Assembly: GCA_963932465.1 (NCBI GenBank)
Contig: OZ010786.1
Location: 599,467,038 to 599,531,037 of the forward strand
Direction of reading: 5' to 3'
From: Maratus speciosus
Lineage: Eukaryota; Arthropoda; Arachnida; Araneae; Salticidae
DNA length: 64,000 bases
Shown here piece by piece: positions 1 through 11,130 of the stretch. The translations under genes were made by a program, and so were the position numbers. Under the pieces are notes generated by a model. The model worked only from the letters and a program-made list of their open reading frames with translations, made no database searches and was not told the DNA's origin. Position 1 is the stretch's first letter; each line of letters starts with the position of its first letter.

Positions 1-519
1 TTCAATATCGGAGACGTTTTTGTTGCCATAGCAACAAAATTGAATCGACAGTGCTTAATCGGACTTAGTTTTGAAGTTGTGAGATTGAAACAATTTTAAT
101 TAATTTAAATTTTGTTTTAATTCATAAAAATTCATAGTTGACTTCCATTATAAATATATATATATATGACAAAATTAGAGTTAAAACAAACTAAAACTGA
201 CAAAACTAAAGTTATTTAAACAAGTTCAACATGAAACATTTTTACCCTAAAGAGAATTTGACATAAAAAAGTATTTTTTGAAATTTTATTCCATCGCGAA
301 CCAGTGATAAATCGACAAATGACAAAATTTTCATTAATTTTTTAAGGACACTCTATCGAGTTTGCGCCGAAAATGTTTTTAATAAATATATCTGCCACCA
401 TCAGAAGAATATTCTATATATTTTTTTCGGATTTTTCGGAGTATGCCCGTATGGAGACCTTTTCCAAGTTATAATAAATAACATTGCGGATTGATTGTAC
501 ATATACAATATGTATAATT
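1..519. other. A+T-rich flank, no gene seen
   Basis: Non-coding A+T-rich DNA. It has a short (TA)n run near 156-168 and no open frame, splice-bounded exon or RNA gene that I can support. Confidence 0.6.
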
Positions 520-630
520 GTAGGAAAAAAGTAAACATCCCCTACTAACTCTGTAACAAATTATAGTAAAGAAAGTTACTGGTACCAAACGATAGGAAAT
601 AAAGTCTACTTTCAAATGATGTATATGTTG

Positions 631-3600
631 TAGGCTAATTGAGAAATCAGGCTCTTTGCAAAGAGCCTAGGCTGTTTGCAAAGAGCCGGGCTAATTGGAG
701 AATCGTCTTTCTTTTTCCAATTAGCCTGATATTTTTCAGGCTTATTGCAAAGAGCCTATACACCGTTAGGTTAATTGAAAAATGACCACTTATATCCCAG
801 TCACGATGATTTTTTACGCTTATTAACACATAACCCGGCCCGAACCCGAAAAATAAATTACAACAGACCGTATCTCGATCTGAGCAAGACAAAATAATTT
901 CAGTCAGCACGCAACCCGACCCGAACCTAAAAATTCCATTTAAAAATAACCCGGAATCTGAACCGAACCAAATCTGAACAAGACAACAATATTCCAATGA
1001 ACCGTAACCGATCCGAGCAAGACAAATTGATTTCTGAGGACATGCAACCCGATCCGAACCTAAAAATTCTATTTGAAAAAAAAAAAACGGAATCTGAACC
1101 CGACAAAAATATACCAATGAACCATAACCGATCCGAGCAAGACAAAATAATTTCTGAGGACATGCAACACAACCAGAACCTAAAAATTCAGTTTAAAAAA
1201 AACGAAATCTGTCACGAACCAAATCTGAACCCGACAAAATTATTCCAAAGAACCATTACCGGATCCGAGCAAGGCAGAATTATTTCCGTGGACACGCACC
1301 TGACTCGAACCTAAAAATTCAATTTAAAAAAAAAAAAAAACGAAATCTGACGCGAACCAAATTTGAACCCAACAAAATTATTCCAAAGAAACATAAACAG
1401 GTCCGAGTAAGGCAAAATAATTTCCGTGGTCACGCAACCCGACTCGAACCTAAAAATTCTATTTGAAAAAAACCCCGAAATCTGACGCGAATCAAATCTG
1501 AACCCGAGAAAAATAATCCAAAGTACCATAGCCCGATCGGAGAAAGACAAAATAACTTCCATGGACACGCAACCCTATCCGAACCTAAAAATTTTGTTTA
1601 AAAAAACGCGAAATATTACCCGAACCAAATATGATAACCGACAAAAATATTCTAATGAACCATAACCCGATCCGAGCAAGACAGTAATTTCCGTGGACAC
1701 GCAACCGGACCCGAACCTAAAAATTCCATTTGAAAAAACCCTGAAATCTGACCCGACCCAAATCTGAATCCGACAAAAATATCCCCCAAAACCATAACCA
1801 GATCCGAGAAAGAAAAAATAATTTTCGTGGACATGCAACCCGACCCGAACCTAAAAATCCCATTAGAAAACCCCCGAAATCTGAACCGAACCAAATCTGA
1901 ATCCGTCAAAAATATTCCAAAAAACCATAACCGGATCCGAGCAAGACAAAATAATTTCAGTCGGCATGAAACCCGATCCGAAGCTGAAAGTTCAACTTGA
2001 AGTTAACCCGAAACCTGACCAGAACCCGAAATTAAAATACATCAGGCCATATACCCCGATCCGAGCAATGCAAATTATTTTTCGCGTACACGCAGTACGA
2101 CCAGAATCTAAAAATTCCACTGGACGTCAACCTGAAACCCGACACGAACCCGATCGGAACACGACAAACATATTTCAAAGAACCGTAATCCGATCTGAGA
2201 AAGACAATATAATCTTCTTCGACATACAACCGGATTCGAACCTAAAAGTTTCATTTGAAGTCAACCCGAAAACCTTCCATAACCCGCGTTCGGGTCAAAT
2301 TTCGGATTGAGCTTAACTAGAACTTTCAGGTTCGAATCGGGTTGCCTGTCGACAGAAATTATTTTGTCTTGCTCGGATCGAGTTATGGTTCTTTGGAATA
2401 TTTTTGTCGGGTTAAAATTTGGTTCGGGTCGGGTTGCAGGTTGACTTCAAATGGAATTTTTAGGTTCTGGTCGTGTTGCCTGTCCACGGAAATTAATTTG
2501 CCTTGCTCCGATCCGGTTATGGTTCTTTGGAATATTTTTGTCGGGTTAAAATTTGGTTCGGGTCCGGTTGCAGGTTGACTTCAAATGGAATTTTTAGGTT
2601 CTGGTCGTGTTGCCTGTCCACGGAAATTAATTTGCCTTGCTCCGATCCGGTTATGGTTCTTTGGAATATTTTTGTCGGGTTCAGATTTGATTCGGGTTTT
2701 TTCAAATGGAATTTTTAGTTCGGCTCGGGGTGCGCGTCCACGGAACTTATTTTGTCTTGCTCGTATAGGATTATTGATCTTTGGAATATTTTTGACGGGT
2801 TCAAATGTCGTTTTTTTTTTCAAATGAAATTTTAGGTTCCGGTTGGGGTGCATGTCCATGGACATAGTTTTGTCTTGCTCGGATTGCTAGAAAATATTTT
2901 GTCTTGCTCGGATCGGGTTATGGTTCATTGGAAAATTTTTAGCGGGTCCAGATCTGGTTCGGGTCAGATTTCGATTTATTTTCAAATGGAATTTTTAGGT
3001 TCACGTCGGGTAACATGTCCATGGAAATTATTTTGTTTTGCTCGGATCCGTTTATGTTTCTTTGGAATAATTTTATCGGGTTCAGATTTGGTTCAAGTCA
3101 GATTTAAAGGTTTTTTCAAATTGAATTTTTAAGTTCTGGTTTGGTTGTATGTCCTCAGAAATTATTTTTTCTTCCTCGGATCGGTTATGGTTCATTGGAA
3201 TATTTTTGTCGGGTTCAGATTCTGGGTTTTCAATTAGAATTTTTAGGTTCGGGTCGGGTTGCATGTCCTCAGAAATTATTTTCTCTTGCTCGGATCGGTT
3301 ATGGTTCATTGGAATATTTTTATCGGGTTCAGATTTGGTTCGGTTAAGATTCTGAGTTTTTTTTCAAATGGAATTTTTAGGTTCGTGTCGGGTAACATGT
3401 CCACAGAAATTAATTTGTGTTGCTCGTATCCGTTTATGTTTCTTTGGAATAATTTTTTCGGGTTCAGATTTGGTTCAAGTCAGATTTAGGGTTTTTTTCA
3501 AATTGAAATTTTAGGTTCTGGTTTGGTTGTATGTCCTAAGCAATTATTTTGTCTTGCTCGGATCGGTTATGGTTCATTGGAATATTTTTGTCGGGTTCAG

Positions 3601-4444
3601 ATTCCGGGTTTTTTTCAATTAGAATTTTTAGGTTCGGGTCGGGTTGCATGTCCTCAGAAATTATTTTGTCTTGCTGGGATCGATTATGGTTTATTAGAAT
3701 ATTTTTGTCGGGTTCAGATTTTGTTCGGTTCAGATTCCGAGTTTTCTTCAAATGGAATTTTTAGGTTCGTGCCGGGTAACATGTCCACGGAAATTATTTT
3801 GCGTTGCTCGGATCCGTTTATGGTTCTTTGGAATAATTTTGTCGGGTGCAGATTTGGTTCGCGTCAGATTTCGGAGTTTTTCTCAAATTAAATTTTTAGG
3901 TTCTGGTTGGGTCGCATGTCTTCAGAAATTATTTTGTCTTGAACGGAACGGTTATGGTTCATTGGAATATTTTTGTCGGGTTCAGATTCCGGTTTTTTTT
4001 CAAATAGAATTTTTTGGTTCGGGTCGGCTTGTATGTCCTCAGAAATTATTTTGACTTGCTCGGATCGGTTATGGTTCATTGGAATATTTTTATCGGGTTC
4101 AGATTTGGTTCGGTTCAGATTCCGGTTTTTTAAATGGAATTTTTAGGTTCGGGTCGGGTTGCTTGTAGACTGAAATTATTTTGTTTTGCTCGGATCGGAG
4201 TACGGTCTGTTGTAATTTATTTTTCGGGTTCGGGTCGGGTTATCGGTAATTAAGCCTAAAAAAAAGCATTCTGATTGGGAAATAAGTGGTCATTTTTCAA
4301 TTAGCCTAAAAGTGTCTAGGCTGTTTGCAATAAGCCTGAAAAATATCAGGCTAATTGGAAAAAGAGAGATGATTCTCCAATTAGCATGGCTCTTTGCAAG
4401 CAGCCTAGGCTGTTTGCAAAGAGCCGGATTTCTCAATTAGCCTA
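631..4444. mobile_element. Giant foldback element with tandem-repeat arms
   Basis: The whole 3.8 kb is one imperfect inverted repeat. The outer ends (631 to about 850 and about 4230 to 4444) are near-identical reverse complements starting TAGGCTAATTGAGAAATC. They contain palindromes such as GGCTCTTTGCAAAGAGCC (650-667). Inside, the left arm (about 840-2295) is a tandem array of roughly 120-139-bp units. The block CCTAAAAATT recurs at 926, 1059, 1179, 1310, 1449, 1584, 1716 and 1850. The right arm (about 2310-4240) holds more units in the opposite orientation. The arms meet near 2300. Open frames occur in several phases simply because the unit lacks stops; they encode nothing recognisable. The plan is like foldback (FB/Galileo-type) transposons. 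No transposase is present. Confidence 0.75.
2461..2728. repeat. Nearly identical adjacent units in the foldback right arm
   Basis: Two consecutive 134-bp units, starting at 2461 and 2595 with TAGGTTCTGGTCGTGTTGCC, are almost identical, while other units in the arm differ at many sites. This suggests a recent unequal exchange or local gene conversion within the array. Confidence 0.6.
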
Positions 4445-5400
4445 CGACATATATAACATTTGTTTAGGGGACCATCTACATATCAAAACGAACCCAAACT
4501 TTGTCTTTTTCAATAGCAATACCCAAGTTTGACACCATATACAAATTCTATATCCTTCAATTTTTCATGAAATTCGTACGATTAGCTTAGGAGAAATTAA
4601 TTATTTTAAATGAGCCTATTTTAGGGGCTGTATCCAAATTGAAGTTCGGTACTGGATTGTTAAAATGCTACAGAATGCGTATGCCAATGCTGTCACTTCT
4701 ATTAATGTATTATTTCTTGTCAGTTTGACCATTTCACTAGCTTAATATGTTTCGACAATTACCAGCCCAAATGTTTCAATAAAATGTATTTTTTTTTTTT
4801 TTTCAAATTATGCTTTTCTGCACATTATAGACGGTCATTTCGACGTATTTTAATCATAATTCTAAGAAAAATTTGGAATTGAAAATTCGTATAAAGCATT
4901 ACATAATAAATATAAATCTATCAAAACAATTGTAAGTTGCAATTCATATTTTTTTCGAATATTCATTTCACAATTCATAATATAAAAATTTTAAAATTAC
5001 AAATTCTATGTATTTATGTTTGGTTTTTTTTATTATTTTAACCACACAAAAAATTATCACATTAGGATTATAATTTCAGGAGATATTAATAAAAATATGA
5101 AAATGTAATTTAACATTAGAAGTTCTAAATTTTGAATGTTTATAATTCAAAAACTTATCATCTAAATGACTTGAAATTCCGTTTCTAGGCATAGCTTGAA
5201 TTGAAGATTTAAAACATATTGTCAAAATTGGGTGTTGCCATTGAAAAAAAAGTTTGGTTTGGTTTTGATTTGTAGATGGCCCCCTGAGAAAATTTTATAT
5301 ACATAATTAAAAAGTAGACTTTATTTCCACTCTTTTGGTACCTTTTTTCTGTTATAATTAGTTTCAGAGTTTGTAGGGGGTGTTTACTATTTTTTCCCAT

Positions 5401-6112
5401 GACTGTACATGAGGGTGGGCCGAAAAAAAGTTTTTTTTGGTTTTTTGATTAGCTATACCGCGGAAAACTTGCCTCTACGGTAGCTCAGCAAAATGCAAAA
5501 ACAAAATATATAAATTTTTACGCTTGGCGATAGCGCATCGGCTCTAAAATTTGAGAAAATATACGATTTTTATCATTTTTCTAATAAATAGCAATAAATC
5601 AAATAACTACTATAACAAGTAGCTATAGACATTTTTTAGTAGAAAAAAGTATTAGAATGACAAATAAATGCTAAAATATAATACAATTTAGCTTTATTTA
5701 GTTGCGCCTTACGTTTAAAAGAAAAAGCATTAAAAAAAAAAAAATGACAAATTTCCATTGAAACAAAAATAATTTTTTTTGGATATGTAAAATTACTGTT
5801 TGTAATGAAGTATAGTACTTTACTTGTTTTTACTTTCTTTTTGTATTTTGAAATAAGATTTGCTTGAAAAACTAGGAATTGAACATGTTGAGATAAGTGT
5901 AGTTCTTACAAAACCAACTCTGGAATTGGAGCCAATGTCTTTTTGTGACTCCTCGGTTACCAGCTTCACGCATCGTTCTACTGCTTGGGTGTGACATGGG
6001 AATTGGTCAGACTTACACTCAGCCGTTGTTCCACCTGATTGGAGCTTAGACCAGATATCTTGATCGGTCACTCTTCGGAGTAAAGGTGGTGGTGAAAGTG
6101 TAATGGTTTTCC
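5401..6112. other. A+T-rich stretch, no gene seen
   Basis: Non-coding. A minus-strand open frame at 5820-6071 has no recognisable domain and no splice context, so I do not treat it as a gene. Confidence 0.55.
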
Positions 6113-6378
6113 AGTGAATTTTTATTTCATAATTTCGTAGTCAGCTATTTTGGGGAAGTTCTATAAAATGTCCAGTCAAATATTGTGAAAACTCAGAAAG
6201 ATATAATGAGTTGATTGAAAAATTGTGGAAAATAACTTTATAATAAAGCTATTTTTACAAAGTAGCTCACTATATCGCCCCTATCTTTGTGAATTTTCGC
6301 GGTATTTGTCTGGACTTTTTCTATAAGTTGCCCTAAATAGCTGACTATCAAATTACGAAATACAAATTTTAGAATCTT
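6113..6378. repeat. Near-complete palindrome (MITE-like)
   Basis: The left arm contains ATTTCGTAGTCAGCTATTTT and, further in, TAAAGCTATTTTTACAAAGT. The right arm is the reverse complement of most of this, for example AAATAGCTGACTATCAAATT. The two halves meet around 6240, giving arms of about 120 bp at moderate identity. Its RNA would fold into one long hairpin. Confidence 0.6.
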
Positions 6379-7500
6379 CCACGCATGCGCAGTTAAAAAT
6401 TATTTCATACAAATGCCCATGTCTAATCAAATATTCAATATATTCATGTTTTAATTGCAGTATACTGTTGCTACTGTTCTTTGTCAGGTTTTCGGAAAGT
6501 TGTGTTAAATTTGGTTAAAAAATCTGTATGCTATAGACAAAAAACTTTTGAATTTTTCACAGACACAAAAACATCTTCACGAATATAAGTGCTATTCTTA
6601 CACAATGCACACAAACGTTGAACAGGACCCAAATAGTCATTAAACACAGTGACAAACCCTTTTAAGCATTTTCTGTTACATTAGGTGATCGCAAATGTTA
6701 TTTTATCATTAAATTTATTATTAGACCCCGAATCGTCCTCCCGACTAAATCTTCACCGAGAAATATGAAATCAAACATGTTTTTTACATCCCAGAAGTTC
6801 AAAAACAATTCGCCAATAATTTTGGTAGATATTCGACAAACCGTGTACAATCGAAAACATCTAGTCCCTGTTCCTTAACTTTTGGAGGCCAGTGTATTAT
6901 TATTTATTTTAATAACTGATTGTATATCCTACTATAACATTCGTATTTTGTCTGTAAAATAAAACATTGGAATATTAAGATTTTTTAAAACGTCAGAAAT
7001 TTCTTTGTTTCTGTGACATATAATTATGAAAGTTCTCTAATGGCCTCTGCTCGTCTTTTCCGGCATCTATTATCTATTTCCGACTGTTGACCCAGATAGA
7101 GCATTTTAGAAAGGCCAGTGTTACGCTTTGATAACAATTGGATCTCCTTAGGACCGCTCCGAAACCGTTCAAATGCCGGCATCTAGAAATTTCAACAATT
7201 CAGAAAAAAACTTTTCTTCACTTGTAAGTAATTTTCTTTTTAATTGATTTTTAGAAAAACATCCAGTCTGCAGGGTGCATACAAATGTACCATATTTTTT
7301 AATAGAATTTCTTGTCTTATTTAATTGCAGAAAAATATGACAAAGTTTAGTATTAAACGGAATGACTACAAAGTGCGCGATTTAAATGTTTACCTTTTGT
7401 ATTACTTTGTTGCATAGCTTCTACGCCAAAATCTGTGTTATTTCTAAAGTGAGCTTTAAAAGACGATTTTATTGATTGCTGCTATCTTCCAAAACTGCAG
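6379..7500. other. No gene or clear repeat seen
   Basis: A+T-rich DNA with many stops in all frames. No splice-bounded exon, RNA gene or clear terminal repeat was found. Confidence 0.5.
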
Positions 7501-7539
7501 TTAATATGAATTATCACTAGCCTGCAAAATTTGGGTTGT

Positions 7540-7865
7540 GTCATGTTTTTTTAGATTTTGATAATTGATTCTTATCTATTTTATAGCGCTGAATCTGAAA
7601 ATTACCTTCATTTATAAGCATCACCTCAGATTGTTTCGCAAATTGTAAATTTCACAGTTAAAGTCCAAAAATTACAAAAATCTGATAATGTAAAATAGAT
7701 GTGATGCTTTTGGTAATTGATTCTAAGGTAATTAGTTGTGCTGTCCGAAAATGACATTCATTTTTTACCATCGCGTCAGGATTTTTTGCAAATTGCAATT
7801 TTTTTAATTTAAAAAAAGTCGAAATATTGCGAAAATCTGATACTATAAAATAGATGTAAAACTTT
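7540..7865 (+). repeat. Dimer of a ~150-bp repeat, inverted partner at 9.36-9.69 kb
   Basis: Two diverged copies of a unit containing AAATCTGATA..TAAAATAGATGT and GAAAATGACATTCATTTTT. The same dimer is present in reverse complement at about 9360-9690. The pair brackets the rolling-circle-like and hAT elements that lie between them. Confidence 0.5.
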
Positions 7866-8009
7866 TTTTCATAATAATTTATCCATCTTTTGGCTTGTAC
7901 TATGCATTTTTAAAGCTAAATGTGTAAAATATTGTACATTTAAAATACTTACAATTTTATTTCACGTGTGGATTGAAGTTTCTTTGAACCGCTCATGCCT
8001 GGCGTTTTT

Positions 8010-8418
8010 AGGTGCGTTCGTAATTGTATATAAATACGTAGCACCTATAGTCGTCGTTCGATCCGTCTGTCCGCATATAACAGAGCAAAAATTACCCAAC
8101 CGAATGTCTAAAATTTTAAATTTATAATTGTTTCAAAATTGTGTCGAGTCATTTCAAATTTTATGAAAGTCGGATGTATAGTTTAATGACAGGGACAGTC
8201 AAAAGTTTTCCGTTACATTACGGCAAATGGAAAAAAATTGTTTCAAGTGCATTTTAATGATGTTACAGCCTTTCGAACAGAATGAAACTGACATGCACTT
8301 ATGAAGTTCACTCAAATATACATTCAGTACAATATGCGGTGCAAAAAATATTTATGAAACTAATTATAATACGAATGCACCTCATTTGCCATGTTTGACG
8401 TGCAATTTCCAACTTGTT
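8010..8418 (-). mobile_element. HINE-2 rolling-circle-like element, short copy
   Basis: This is the reverse complement of the element at 57593-58364. Read on the minus strand, it begins AACAAGTTGGAAATTG, carries the monomer block TTTTGACTGTCCCTGT, and ends TTACGAACGCACCT. Only one monomer remains. The (GGACAGAC)n microsatellite is reduced to a short stretch near 8066-8078. The subterminal repeats GAGGTGCGTTCGTA and TACGAACGCACC are inverted relative to each other. Confidence 0.65.
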
Positions 8419-8437
8419 CCTTTTATATTATCTATGG

Positions 8438-9256
8438 CAGGGGTTCCCAAACTTTTAAAAGACGTACCATTAAATAGAAGTCCATACTTCCACGTACCAC
8501 CAGATGACAAACTCAAAGCTAATATACACAAACCTGTGTAAACCGAATATGTCCGAAACGAAATATTTTTCCAGTCTTTTGTGTTTCCTTTCGAGCAGAT
8601 TTTGCTGTATTTAATTGCACGATTACATTATTAAATTGGTACTTTGATTGACTGTTTTATATTAACATTCAAATAAAAGGTAGTATCATCATCACATTTT
8701 TATAATAGTACATACATTATCAAAATACAGTGTTTTGGTATAGGTATCAATTTTTTTTGTTACATGAATACAATGTTTATATCAGTAGTAAAATACTTTT
8801 AAGAAAATTTAATAAGTGAATAACCTGCATAAGAAATTCACATACTTTCTGAAAATAAACTGCTTATTAATGCGCGATCGAAGCTCGTTGAAATAAATAA
8901 TATACACAATAAGAAAACGTTTTCCTTTTTTTTTTCCAGGGGGGTGAAAGGTGAATTCAACATCTACCGAAGCATTATTTCCATTTATGTAAAAATACTA
9001 ATCGAAATTACATTAAAATAAAAGAAAGCAAAACGCTGTCAATAAGCAGTAATAATAGAGAGCAGACACCACTGAGCCGGTCAAATCAAGAAAGTTAATG
9101 GGTGGAGGGGAATGGGGGAGAAGATTAAACTATTTTTTGATTTCCCATGCTGTATTTTTTATTTCATTTCACGTACCAGTATCGGACTTCCGCGTACCGG
9201 TAAACAGAGTTTCACGTACCAGTATTGGTACGCGTACCATAGTTTGAGCACCCCTG
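8438..9256. mobile_element. Non-autonomous hAT element, 819 bp
   Basis: The left end CAGGGGTTCCCAAACTTTT and the right end ATAGTTTGAGCACCCCTG are inverted repeats of the hAT type. The 8-bp flanks are ATCTATGG (8430-8437) and CTCTACGG (9257-9264), matching at 6 of 8 positions, as expected for an aged hAT target duplication. Subterminal ACGTACCA motifs recur at both ends. No transposase frame is present; the small plus-strand frame at 9112-9333 crosses the element end and is not a gene. Confidence 0.75.
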
Positions 9257-9359
9257 CTCTACGGGGTTCATCTCGGTATCCTCTTTTATTTTGGCTGTTG
9301 ATAAGACTGCAAATTTGTCGCAGTTGTATTTAAAACCTTTGCCTTCTTTTGGAAAGGCT

Positions 9360-9690
9360 TTGACAAATTGCTTTGATAGATTTTCACTATTTTTTTACTT
9401 TTTAACTTTGAAATTTACAATTTGCGAAAAATCTTGACGTGATGTTTAAAAATGAAAGTCATTTTCGGATTCAGCGCTAAAAAATACATAAAAATCAGTT
9501 ATCAAAAGTTAAAAAACTAATCAATCATATCCATTTTATAGTATCAGATTTTCGCTATTTTTTTACTTTCTTTCTTTGAAAGGTAGGATTTTCGAAAACA
9601 TCCTGAAGTAATGGTTAAAAATGGAGATCATTTTCGGATTCAACACTAAAAAATACATAAAAATCAATTATGAAAAGTTAAAAAACACAA
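9360..9690 (-). repeat. Dimer repeat, inverted copy of 7540-7865
   Basis: Two diverged units with AAAAATGAAAGTCATTTTCGG and AAAAATACATAAAAATCA blocks, in the opposite orientation to the copy near 7.5 kb. Confidence 0.5.
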
Positions 9691-9910
9691 CCATCGCAGG
9701 CTTGTGTTATTTGTTGAATCTCCAACAAATGGTGATACTGGGTTAACGTTTATACTAAACTAGATTAATTTTAAATTAGTGTTTCGTAATTCGTATCCTG
9801 CTATTTCTGGAGTTCCATTGCCTGAGATTTATTCTGTTGAGCTGAACCAGGTTTCAGACCAGATGCTATAATCATTAAGGTTAGCTGGGTGAAAAAGATC
9901 CACCAGATTC

Positions 9911-9984
9911 GTCCGGGATAGCTCAGATGGCAGAGCACTGGCGGCTTCAGCCAGGAGATCCCTGGTTCGAATCCTGGTCCGGAC
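9911..9984 (+). tRNA. tRNA-like sequence (probable pseudo-tRNA or SINE head)
   Basis: Seventy-four nucleotides fold as a cloverleaf: acceptor GTCCGGG with TCCGGAC, D stem GCTC/GAGC, anticodon stem CTGGC/GCCAG, T loop TTCGAAT. The A box resembles TAGCTCAGATGG and the B box GGTTCGAATCC is perfect. The anticodon loop is GGCTTCA. If read as anticodon CTT it would be lysine, but position 33 is G instead of the near-invariant U. With the tandem context, a tRNA-derived repeat is more likely than a working tRNA. Confidence 0.45.
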
Positions 9985-10188
9985 ATTTTTCGCCCAGTTG
10001 GAAATTTACATCTAATATGATTTATTTATCAATTAGAATAATTGTGTTAAAATTAATCTAGTGTAATTTCGTATCCTGCGATTTCTGGAGTTCCATTACC
10101 TGAGATTTATTCTGTTGAGCTGAACCAGGTTTCAGACCAGATGCTATAATCATTAAGGTTAGCTGGGTGAAAAAGATCCACCAGATTC

Positions 10189-10262
10189 GTCCGGGATAGC
10201 TCAGATGGCAGAGCACTGGCGGCCTTAGCCAGGAGATCCCTGGTTCGAATCCTGGTCCATAC
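10189..10262 (+). tRNA. tRNA-like sequence, second copy, degraded acceptor
   Basis: This matches the copy at 9911 except for a few changes. The 3' acceptor strand reads TCCATAC instead of TCCGGAC, so the acceptor stem no longer closes. The anticodon-arm C-to-T change gives GGCCTTAGCC. The B box is intact. Probable pseudo-tRNA within the 278-bp repeat. Confidence 0.4.
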
Positions 10263-10305
10263 ATTTTTCGCCCAGTTGGAAAGTTACAGCTAATATGGTT
10301 TATAC

Positions 10306-11128
10306 TAAAGTTTAATTTACCACTTGATCTGTTTTACGTGGTTATTTCTAAACGGAATTTTGCGAATTTAATAAAATTAAAAAGGCTGGAGACGTCCAGA
10401 AATAGGTTTTTCATATAAGTAAGTTTATATTACTTTACAATTTTGAATTAGAAAACTTGCAATATTTATGAATTATATATAATTTTCTTTTTTTTTTTTT
10501 TTTTAAGATAGGAAACAAGCACACTTTTGTCAATAAATTTTCCTTTTTATGTTCGAAATTTTATTTTTTACATTCTTGAAATTATGTATTCTAATTCTAA
10601 CATCTTGAGTAAATATTTTTCATATCGGAGTTTTTGCGCTACAAAGGGTTAAATAGAAAATTTATGATCTTTTAGAGCGATGGAAGATTGCTTCGAAATT
10701 AAAAGAAGTGCAACGTCAAAGTCGTCATAGACTGGGGGATATTTATCACTTAAAAAACACATACGTCATAATTCATTTTTAATTCTTTGGAAGTTTCTTT
10801 TTTCTTTAGTTTTATTTAACACTCTACTTAAACTGACTTTCTAATATAATCAGGAGATAAATTTTAAATTTAAACGCAGGACGTTTCCAGACATTCTATT
10901 TTAGAAAATATAAAATTAAGTAGCATTTTCTATTTTTTTTAACAAAGAAGCCTTCAAAAGATGTTGTCAAAGTTGACGTTTGAACTAAATTTCCGGACAC
11001 GACAGCTCGAGAAGTCATCATAAGACAGCAATCACTCATAACTCAAGATGCGACACATTTATCGAAAATGAAAAATGCTGTTGGATTCCAAATCCCTTCA
11101 GTAGTCATATTTGAACATTTCCCATATT
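10306..11128. other. No gene or clear repeat seen
   Basis: A+T-rich DNA with homopolymer runs, for example a T tract at about 10489-10504. No supported coding or RNA feature. Confidence 0.55.
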
Positions 11129-11130
11129 TA

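Larger units (their letters stand above)
520..5400. mobile_element. Outer inverted-repeat element enclosing the foldback
   Basis: Positions 520-613 are the approximate reverse complement of 5309-5400. Both arms carry the blocks AGTAAACA..CCCCTAC, AACTCTG, GGTACCAAA and GGAAATAAAGTCTACTTT. The arms, about 93 bp each, flank the 3.8-kb foldback (631-4444), so they look like the termini of an older DNA element that the foldback entered. The non-foldback interior (4445-5308) is plain A+T-rich DNA without a credible coding region. Confidence 0.55.
9768..10305 (+). repeat. Tandem pair of 278-bp units carrying a tRNA-like head
   Basis: The block GTATCCTG recurs at 9793 and 10071, a period of 278 bp. 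Each unit has a spacer (TCTGGAGTTCCATT, GCTGAACCAGGTTTCAGACC), a 74-nt tRNA-like sequence, and the tail TTTTTCGCCCAGTTGGAAA. A second array with the same period lies in the opposite orientation near 28.2-28.9 kb. Best read as a tRNA-derived SINE or a satellite built from one. Confidence 0.7.

Noticed and set aside
647..4079. Many open frames of 60-156 codons on both strands
   Set aside because: They are produced by a ~130-bp repeat unit with few stops, occur in several frames at once, and the protein words recur with the repeat period.
9911..9984. Functional lysine tRNA (anticodon CTT)
   Set aside because: U33 is missing, copies are tandem and dispersed in a 278-bp repeat, and other copies have broken acceptor stems.
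9801..10264. Minus-strand frames starting MSGPGFEPGISWL / MYGPGFEPGISWL
   Set aside because: The GFEPGISWL-type peptide is the known artefact of translating a tRNA B-box region on its reverse strand.
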